The position numbers were made by a program, and so were the translations under genes. Below are positions 56,045-64,000 of a DNA stretch of 64,000 bases, one piece after another (the first letter of the stretch is position 1; each line of letters starts with the position of its first letter). The notes below the pieces were generated by a model. The model was not told where the DNA came from, did no database searches, and saw only the letters and a program-made list of their open reading frames with translations. The stretch is from Metellina segmentata (lineage: Eukaryota > Arthropoda > Arachnida > Araneae > Tetragnathidae), in the NCBI GenBank assembly GCA_947359465.1, contig OX375882.1, forward strand, positions 57,260,209 to 57,324,208. The letters run 5' to 3'.

Positions 56045-56260
56045 GAACCCTCCAAAAGGTTTCGACAAGATATTTCGTTCATCAAGAACTAGCCAATTTT
56101 GTTTAAGACGCTGAATCTCATCATCGAGATAACACCGATTTCTTACGATGCGAAATAAATAACTGGTCATTCTTCTAATAACGAGATATCTCTTCAACTA
56201 AAATATGGTCAATTTTGGTAACGACGATACCTTTTCGAGACAACCACCAGAAGAGTTAAA
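56045..56260 (-). repeat. P element with both ends clear
   Basis: Starts 'aaccctccaaaaggtttcgac' and ends 'cgagacaaccaccagaagagttaa'. Inverted, the right end reads TTAACTCTTCTGGTGGTTGT, which matches the left end TGAACCCTCCAAAAGGTTTC loosely. Inside are 'aagatatttcgttcatcaag', 'taacgagatatctcttcaac' and 'gtcaattttggtaacgacg'. About 216 bp; the best copy for defining the family limits. Confidence 0.75.
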
Positions 56261-56579
56261 ACTCAATCTCTCGAATTTTTCATGGGGTTCCATAAGGATG
56301 GAAGTGAGTCCTTATGCAAACACCATGTACCTATCTAATATTTAAAACCTATCAGAAAATAAAGGTAGATACAGCTGTGACTTGAAGGTATATTTCATGA
56401 GTAAATGTAATGTATTTTTAATATTTAAGCAGTTTAGCCATAACGCCGATGTTATGAAACTGGTATTTAACTATAACTATACTATAACAAAACAATAACT
56501 TTCACTGCAGTTTCTAATAAATTTCACAGTTTTAAAATGTAAATTTCAACGCAAAAATGCCTGTAAAATTTAATTTCGA
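56261..56579. other. No gene identified
   Basis: AT-rich sequence between the P copy and the tandem array. Confidence 0.4.
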
Positions 56580-57330
56580 ATCTATGTTTCAAGACAATTT
56601 AAACCCTATGCACTGAAACAACTCACGTAATGCAACTAATCCCTCATACCAGGGATAATAATGACAATATTTTTGAATCCTCATAAATAATTCTGCACTA
56701 AAAAGAAAAATGTCCAAGTTTAGTTAAATGCAATATTATTCAGTATGTAGTCATCGTTGCAAAAATCCCTTCTGAAACAACTATCCCTACACATACATGA
56801 AACAAAATTTTAAAGGTCACACATAATACTGTATTCAAACTGAAACCTCCTTGATAAGTTAACTGTGACATCACTTAGAAAAAAGTCATCGCTAAAAAAA
56901 CTCTCATTAATTCAACTATTCGTACATGCATATAAAAGAGTTTTAAACAACATATTTTTGAAATGCCATAAATAAAATTACGCTACAAAATAAAACGTCC
57001 TTGTTCAATTAATGACTACAGCACTACAAAACAATTTTTGTCGATGAAAGCATTCCCATATGAACAGAGTTGATATTAAAAGACATATTTTTGTAACACG
57101 CCATAAAAAATAAAACTTCCCAGTTCAGTTAACTGCTGCATCATTGATCATGTAAAAATTGACTCCGAAACAACTACTCCCGCATATCCCAGGAACAATA
57201 TTAAACAGAATTTTCGAAAAGTCATAAATAATATTGCGCCAGAAAGTAAAACTCCATTGCTCCGTTAACAACTGACATCATTGAAAATGTTGTCATGGAT
57301 GAAAAGTTTTTCCATGAATGGATATCCGAA
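56580..57330. repeat. ~130-bp tandem array, degenerate
   Basis: Five to six units share 'gaaacaactactccc.catac', 'aacaacatatttttgaaa..cataaataatattgcgc' and 'aaataaaact.cttgttcagttaactg.tgcatcatt'. The 'cataaataat' mark falls near 56684, 56820, 56970, 57105 and 57222. Confidence 0.75.
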
Positions 57331-57534
57331 ACGTAAAGTAACATATTCCTCTTTATACCACAAAAGATCATAACAATCAAAATATGGAAGCTCGAAAATA
57401 GCCGGAGAAATCAAAGCAACGCAATGCCCTATTTCATAAAAACATATTGCCTGCTTTTACCGATTTCGCCGAGTATACGTAAATGAGAAGGACCCCACAC
57501 AAATCCCCTTTCCATGCTTGTCGAACCAATGTCC

Positions 57535-58830
57535 GTATAAAAAGGAAATGTAATAGGAATAAACAGACTTCCACCGAGCCGGAGACTCGGCAGCAACTTA
57601 AATTGCTTTTCGGCCTGGAGAGAAATTGAATTGCTTTTGCGGCTTTATCATTGCCAAATTTTTACCATTCTCAAAATATACTTTTTTCAATCTTCCCCAA
57701 GCCGAGGCACTTTCCCGAGCTTATAAGCTTTCATGTCAGGTTTAACTTTTACAGCGGTTGGTGAAAAAAAAGAGGAAATAGCTCTAAGATAGTAAGGGAG
57801 TTCTCAAGATTCGGCGATGGATCTGGTTGCTGGAAATAAGGACAGAAAAGAAGATTGCAGCTTTGAAGTTTTCATATCCAGATGCTGTTATTAGAGGTGC
57901 TTCATCTTTGCGAGTACGTCGTCAAAATGCATACTCTTTACAGCTTTGTTCAGATTTTGACCTGCTCAGGTTAAAAGATTTTATGCTAAAGTGACCTTAC
58001 ATGGAAAGGAAAATATGCATGTTCAAATATAATTCCAGGATTTAACCATACTAGGCAAATAACCTCTTGCATACATGTATTCGGAATAGTAAATGGAACC
58101 TGAATAAACAGACTTCCATAGATCTTAATCGGTATTGGAAATGTAAAAGGAATAAACAGACTTCCATAGAGAGTTATTTAGAATTTGTATTGGAAAGGTA
58201 ACAGAAATAAACAGACTTCAATATATCATGTGTTCGGAATTGGAAATGTAAAAGGAATAAACAGACTTTCTGAGTGGTATTTAGTATAGGTATTGAAAAT
58301 GTAATAGGAATAAACAGACTTTACCACAGCTGTTATTGGAAATGTTTTAGCAATACATACTTGCAGAGCAGAAGACTCGGAAAAACAAATTGCTTTTCGG
58401 AATGGAGAGAAATTGAATTGCTTATGTGGCTTTACCATTGTCACATTTTTACCATTCTCAAAATATACTTTTCAACCTTACGTAAGCCGATACATTTTCC
58501 CGCGCTGATAAGCTTTATGGTTAGGTTTAACTTTTACAGCAGTTGGTGAAAATGATGAGAAATAGATCTTAGACAATAAAGGAGTAGTTCTCGAGGATTG
58601 GTAATTGATCCGGCTGCTGAAAATAAAAACAGAAAAGGAGGTAGCATCTGGATATGAAATTGTCAAGTTACTAAGTTATTGGAAGTGCTTCATCTTTAAA
58701 AGGATGCCATCGATATACATTAACTCTTTACAGCTTTGTTCCGATTTTTATTTGACCGGGTTAAAACATTTTGTTTGGAACGGCCTTAAATGAGAGGGGA
58801 AATATGCATGTTCAAATATGTATTTATTAT
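57535..58830 (+). repeat. 789-bp segmental tandem duplication
   Basis: Copy 1 (about 57535-58035) and copy 2 (about 58290-58820) share 'aattgcttttcgg..tggagagaaattgaattgctt', 'accattctcaaaatatactttt', 'aggtttaacttttacagc.gttggtgaaaa', 'actctttacagctttgtt' and 'aatatgcatgttcaaatat'. The offset is 787-789. Between and into copy 2 (58080-58340), short units of about 57-60 bp ending 'aggaataaacagactt' are repeated about five times. Divergence between copies is substantial, so the event is old. The 91-codon frame at 58274-58549 is not kept in copy 1. Confidence 0.8.
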
Positions 58831-60190
58831 TTCCAAGGACTGGGGTATACAAACAAGATTCAGGCAAGAAATATCTGTATATGAATAAATATGTACAAAA
58901 GAGAGCTAACATGTACAAAATACAAAACAGGATGGAAACAGTAAAAAAAAGTCAGTTTAAATAAAGAACTGTGAATTATCGCCCATAAGTTCTCTCGCCT
59001 CATAATATCGAAAAGCTTCAAAATTTTCTATGGAATGCTTCACGTGCACATAGAGAAGCAGGTGGGATTTATCCAGATTCATTTTTGTTCAAATATGATT
59101 TAACCTTACAAGAGAAATCGTCTTGTGTTTAGATAGAAAGGGATTTGTTTGGCTCCAAGATGATAAAGATAATTTAGTAAAGAATGTATTGTTTGGATGA
59201 TTTGATTTATACGATACTATCACTACTTCTCTATGCTAACTAATAAGACTACGAAATTTGCGTCAATTACTACACAGCTTACATACGCTATGCTATAATT
59301 TAATAACCTTATACTAATTCAACTATCGCATTTAAACTATATCATATCGTCCCATGTATGCAAGTATGTTGCTTCGAAAAATAGTGTATTTTAAGTTATA
59401 TTAGTAAACCTGAGATTCATAGAGAATTTAATGCAAGAAGCACTAAGTAATATTTCAACCACTTAAGTTCTATCTATTGGGTAATAAAACATTTAGGTAT
59501 TTATGTAGCTGGAATGTGCCGTAAAGCTGTTTTCTCTTTATCTTAAACGAAATGGAATTATTAATTCTAGCATTCAGTTGTTATGATAGTTTGGAATTTT
59601 TCAGCTCCAACATTGATTACATATGTGAAAGTTGAGAAGGTAAAAGTTATCAAAATAACTTGGCTCTTCATTCGAAACTAGTATGTCTTTTACGTTGTCT
59701 TAAAACGTTTTGATTTTAGAATTGTCTTTATTGTTTTCCTTCTGAATACTATTTTCTGTTTTTTATGTATGGGTTTTGTTTATTGTATTTTTTTTTCATT
59801 TTGTACTTGGTCGATTTTTAAATGATAGGATCTTTTTCTTTCGTCATTACGTATTTTCGTGCATACATGCTGTGCTCTTCACTTGCCTTTCCTCTTTCTG
59901 TGTCCTTAAAATGTTTAGTATGTATTGTGGATTGCTCTGCTCTTCTTTATCCCATAATCTCTTCCGTAAAGTGGACTATATAACTAGAAGTCGCACATTT
60001 GAAACACTGGCCACCTACGGTGTCTAATTCAATCATCTCTCTATATTAAAAAAAGTTACCGCCGCCGCCGAAGAATTGAAATTTTTGTTGTTTAGCTCCA
60101 TTCTTAGACGGTTTCCCGAGAAAGTACTGATCGGAAAAATATGAAATTAACATGCTTTGTTCTTCATCGTATTCCCTGGATAATTATTAA
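58831..60190. other. No gene identified
   Basis: About 1.35 kb of AT-rich DNA. An 83-codon frame (59776-60027) is hydrophobic and unrecognised. A short CCG run lies at 60060-60070. Confidence 0.4.
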
Positions 60191-60434
60191 GATTTTTTTC
60201 CGATGCGGCTATTAGTTTAGGTTTTATTAAGTGTTAAAGTTGAAGAAGTGAAATTTCTTCCGCGAGTGAGCAAAACACATTCAAAATTTCAGTCTTTAGT
60301 CGTGAGTTTTTTTTTAAGAGTACCTCTCAACGTAAATTTTTGCAGCTCGTCGAGTTTTTTTTGAAATTTAAATGTGGTTCTTGATAATATTTTTTTGAAA
60401 TTCGGGAAAAATCGGGACATTTTTGTTACTTTTT

Positions 60435-60970
60435 TTTAAAACTGCCGTATCTATATCTAATTACTATTAGTTTTTAATTTTTAAAATATCGCAGTATACC
60501 TCAGAATATACTCTTTCTTACGGTACTATTATTTTTGAAATCGGTTAATAATTAAATTGGATGCGATCAAAAGTTCGTGATACAAAATTCGGAATCTTCG
60601 GATATTTTCGCTACGTTTTGTTAAAACCGTTATGTCTACGGCAAAAACAATTATTTTTTAAATTTGAGAACATCACTGAATACACTACATTACACTCTTT
60701 CTTATGGTACAATTATTTTTCAAATTGGTTAATAAACAAAATCGATGCATTTAAAAGTAGGTCATACAATTTTCGGAACTTTCAGATCGTAACTTCCGTT
60801 ACAAAACTAAAATGGTCATATCTATATAGTATTACTGTTAGTTTTTAATTTTAAAAATATTGCAGTATACCTCACAATGTACTCTTTCTTACGGTACAAT
60901 TATTTTTAAAATTGGTTCATAAATAAATTCGATGCAATCAAAAGTTGGTGACACAAATTTCGTATTTTTC
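60435..60970. repeat. ~185-bp tandem repeat, three units
   Basis: CTCTTTCTTA occurs at 60511, 60695 and 60882, with 'attattttt.aaattggttaataa..aaat.gatgc' and 'aaaagt..gtgatacaaattt' following. It sits inside the putative Helitron. After the last unit, 'tatttttcag' precedes an open stretch (about 60970-61174) with no domain I recognise. Confidence 0.85.
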
Positions 60971-61282
60971 AGTTCGCATGGCTGGTTCGGCAAACAGCAG
61001 TGGGTTGCATTTTCTACTATCGGGTTTGCCAGATATCAAATTTATCGTAGCAACAATTGCCATAAAAACGATTTCTTTTTATTTGGCGAGGAAAAAGGCT
61101 CGCTTTTTTCCCTCTGTTCTCAAGACAGTTTATCGACAAAGTACAATGTATTGATATTAACACTGTTTACTTAAAATTGTACAGGGAACAAGATACAGAA
61201 GATTTTTTACTGATGCGGCTATTAGTTTAGGGTGCATTAAGTGTTAAAGCAAAAAAAAGTGAAATCAATTGCGAAAGAAGTA

Positions 61283-61570
61283 TTGGTTTGAGAAAGCAAA
61301 CCAAACGGGATTGCGTAGCAATCCCCGGGGTCGGCGAAAGTAAGCGAGCAGGGCGCGAAGCCCTCGCTGTGACGTCATGTACCGGAAAGTGAAATCAGCA
61401 TAATACGAATTATTCAGATAGTTTCACTCTGTGAAAGGAATGTTGGTTTGCGAAGCAAACCAAATGACATCTGTGAAAGGAGTGTTGGTTTGCGAAGCAA
61501 ACCAAATGGGATTGCGCAGCAATCCCCGGGGGTTGGCGAGCGTAAGCGAGCAGGGGGCGGAGCCCCCTAG
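61283..61570. repeat. Cluster of GC-rich hairpins, partly duplicated
   Basis: The TTGGTTTG...CAAACCAA hairpin occurs three times (61283-61304, 61443-61463, 61485-61505). The GGGATTGC..GCAATCCCC hairpin and a 'gcgagcag' block follow the first and third, and each series ends in a GC hairpin (gggcgcgaagccc; agggggcggagccccct). So there are two complete end-like series 140-200 bp apart, and TGACGTCA (61370-61377) lies between. Confidence 0.85.
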
Positions 61571-62307
61571 TATTTCAAAAAATAATGCTGCTAACAATGT
61601 AATTTTTAGCTACTCAACAATGAAACTTAAGTTCCTTAAATCGGTACACTCAATTCCTATTTAAAAACGCTTTTATAGTTTAAATATAGTGATTCTTATA
61701 TTTCCGATATAAATTGTATCCTTCCAGTTTTTCTTGTGAAACTACTTCTCCGAAACGCTTTGAATGTGTCTAGTGGTTCAAGTTATTTTCTTCTTGTTCC
61801 ATGGGAAAGTTAACATTTCCCTCAAAGAACTCGATATTTTTTGTTGGTGTTAAAATATGTATTGTTATTCAGCGTGCGTAGACAGTTCATAGTCCCGTTT
61901 GTTTCTCCATCTGCTACCTCGTAAGTCATACTCTGTATTTCTGCTTGTAAAGAATGCAAATGATATTTAATATCAAAAATAAATTCCAATTGCGTGATGA
62001 ATAAAAGTTAAATACTTAATAAAAACAAACATATCCAAAACAATTATTAGCTTGTTAACGTGTGCATTGTTCCATCTCATAAATATCTGTGTTTTGCTGT
62101 TCTTTCTACGTATTGCCAAACTATGTAGTATAGATATCTTCAAATTTTATAAAGCATATACAGTAATTGTTGGCAATATTATCTCAAGTAGAGAGTGTTG
62201 ACATAAATAATTTACATTAAAGTTTAATATACTAGTATGACTTTCAGTAAGGTGTATGTAAATCACTGCAGCTTTGTTTACCATTAAAGTACCTCGTTCA
62301 GACATTA
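61571..62307. other. No gene identified
   Basis: AT-rich sequence between the hairpin cluster and the Tc1 derivative. Confidence 0.4.
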
Positions 62308-62850
62308 CATACTACCCTAACATAATGGACCGGTCAGCAAGATGTGATGGTATAAGGGAAATAATACATGCTTTAACAGGGAATGGTTCCCCACCTGCTG
62401 CAATTACACTAGCAACCCTTCTGGGCATAAGGTTCTTATACACAGCAATGGATATTTCTGTCCATTCTTGCTACAAGAATGTCATCAGCTCAGCTGTAGA
62501 TTTCGGACGTGGTTCTCTATTACGTAAACGTCGCTTTACCACGTCTCCCAAATATTCTATAGGGTTTAGGTCGGGACTATGATCAGGCCAGGGAAGACGT
62601 TTTACATTCATATCTTGATACCACTGCTAGACAGGCTGCAACATGACAGAGCGTTGAGGTCTTGGGAGTAACATTCGTCTATTCCATAAAATTCCAGAGC
62701 ATAGTAAGAACCTGATAGTCCAAAATGTTCATGTAGGCGTCGACGTTCAATTGACCAGGAACAACAGACAAAGGAAAACCCACCCAAACAAGTAGTCGGA
62801 CTGTATGCAAACCCGCTGGAGCCCAGTCCATTAAGGTAGGGTAATGTGTG
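62308..62850 (-). pseudogene. ~540-bp Tc1-like deletion derivative
   Basis: Same family as 42457-43026. The left end CATACTACCCTAACATAATG and right end (complement) CACATTACCCTACCTTAATG are inverted repeats, followed by 'gac.gg'. On the minus strand it passes from the terminal repeat through 'tccgactacttgtttggg' to VPGQLNVDAYMNILD, then DHSPDLNPIEYLGD and STAELMTFL with a stop. The N-terminal half is missing at the same place as in 42457-43026. Unlike the copies at 21 and 30 kb it keeps Glu at the last catalytic position. Confidence 0.85.
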
Positions 62851-63879
62851 CATATATATGTGTCTTTTTCTTATAAGTAATTGTCTGGCAGCTAAGCAGT
62901 CCTGAAAAAGACATAAAATATGCAACTTTATCAGCAGTATTATTCACTGTGAGTAAATCGCTGTTAGTAAGATAAATGCAACTAATGGTGAGTCACTGCC
63001 ATGTCTAAAAGATCACATAGAGGTCAAGTGGAGACTTACACAATTCGGTAGGGATGATTCTCATAGGACTCCCATAGCTCTACTTGGGTTTAGTTACTCA
63101 GAAAAAAATGAAAACATTTCGTCTAGATTCATTCATATTTCACCAAGACCCCAATCGCCACTCTCAATCCTCTCAGTTATTTAAGGCACATAAATTTTTA
63201 ATCGAGTTATAACGTCTGTTCCCACAAACGCAATTTAAGAACATTAAAAAATATTCTCCACACGAAATCCTCGACTTAAGTTTACGAAAAAAAAAATCTT
63301 TCCCTCAGCGATATATCCCAGAGACTTCAAACACAGCATCAGCTGTCATATAAATGCTTTAAACTTGTCTTCCGTAGAGAAATTATTTTGGAAAAGAAGC
63401 GTTACCCGCGCTCCATCACATCTAGCCGTGACTCTGCCCTAATTATCTGTCAACGTTTCCAATGCGCTAGAGTTAATAACGAGCTTCTTTTTAATGCGTC
63501 ACGACGAGCTTGACACGGAACTTAAATCCTGACAAATAGATAGAGTTATCTAATTAAAAATTCACATTGGGTATGATGGTTAGATGGATCGATGTAAGAT
63601 GAAAACTCGGTTTATTGTAAACTGACTGAGTAGTACCGAGTTAAATGATCGAATAAGAAAACATCGGATAATTATTAAACTGAAACACTTGCACATAGAT
63701 ACGCTAAACTTAAGTAGCGGTAAAATTTTCAGCGGATACTTTCCTCTGATAGGTATTTAGAGTGTGTTGATGTAATCAATCTTCATTAATTCTCATTTCA
63801 TTAACAAGCATATAAGAACGATATCCATGAAAACAACGAACCAGACGTATTTCGAAGATTTTCTGCTGTCCACAAGATT
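62851..63879. other. No gene identified
   Basis: No long frame, repeat or RNA gene recognised in about 1 kb. Confidence 0.45.
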
Positions 63880-64000
63880 TAATTACAGTCGCATCGGAGC
63901 AATACACGGACTATTGGTGATGGTCTGGGATGAAACACAAAGGGAAAGATCCGACGTCAACGCCACGTAATTGTTAACCACGGTCAGATGTGTATCGGTA
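63880..64000 (-). mobile_element. SINE-A, cut by the window end
   Basis: From 'taattacagtcgcatcggagc' through 'cggactattggtgatggtctgg' to 'ccacggtcagatg', in the family order on the minus strand. The head would lie beyond 64000. Confidence 0.8.

Larger units (their letters stand above)
60191..61570 (+). mobile_element. Putative non-autonomous Helitron (3' end clear, 5' end not)
   Basis: The right end has a GC-rich hairpin (AGGGGGCGGAGCCCCCT, 61552-61568) finishing in CTAG followed by T at 61571. That fits the Helitron rule of a 3' hairpin close to CTRR and insertion before T; in this case the CT of CTAG overlaps the stem. Before it come hairpins with arms TTGGTTTG/CAAACCAA and GGGATTGC/GCAATCCC. 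A 60-bp direct repeat (gatgcggctattagtttagg) opens at 60191 and 61201. No replicase or helicase coding is present. The 5' end is not fixed. Confidence 0.5.

Noticed and set aside
60932..61174. Possible captured exon after a splice-acceptor-like 'tatttttcag'
   Set aside because: Two frames are open over the same bases and neither encodes a protein I recognise; the acceptor-like sequence is common in T-rich DNA.

Overview
The window looks like repeat-dense, non-coding DNA from an animal nuclear genome. It is AT-rich, has no long intact gene, and consists mostly of decayed transposons, tRNA-headed SINEs, MITE-like inverted-repeat elements and tandem arrays. The mix of Tc1/mariner relics, a LINE RNase H fragment of the 'WIPAHVGIAEN' type and RNA polymerase III-type SINEs fits an arthropod. 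I lean towards a spider because these transposase sequences resemble ones I associate with spider genomes, but no database search supports that. I found no bacterial operon, CRISPR, rRNA or functional tRNA gene.

Layout. 0-6 kb: SINE-A fragments nested in a composite repeat, then mostly unassigned DNA. 6-16 kb: a 25-bp AT-rich array, an 83-bp array interrupted by a small TAA-flanked MITE, and a 209-bp array. 17-18.1 kb: a 63-bp minisatellite. 18.5-31.6 kb: SINEs, Tc1 fragments, a LINE RNase H pseudogene, and a second, inverted copy of the composite repeat with a 218-bp triplication. 31.9-34.6 kb: a 588-bp TA-flanked MITE, a broken Tc1-like transposase and a ~110-bp array. 37.5-39.2 kb: three Harbinger-like MITE copies in a tandem duplication. 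42-46.9 kb: a deleted Tc1 element, the second 63-bp array and palindrome elements. 50-54.4 kb: a Tc1 relic, an array with a 229-bp higher-order unit, and a SINE with an internal tandem expansion. 54.6-56 kb: the best preserved transposon, a 1.4-kb Tc1-like element with a 335-codon transposase broken by two stops. 56.5-61.6 kb: more tandem DNA and a putative Helitron 3' end. 62.3-62.9 kb: another Tc1 deletion derivative.

The least familiar signal is a dispersed family (called P here) built around the 16-bp palindrome GACGAGATATCTCGTC. I count about 18 recognisable copies or fragments. Several have ends that are rough inverted repeats. P copies sit in a larger composite repeat (640-1710, and inverted at 25925-27110) that carries the same SINE fragment at the same breakpoint. 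Names used here are local: SINE-A to SINE-D, P, R2. All boundaries were read by eye; target-site duplications (TSDs) are given where they could be read.
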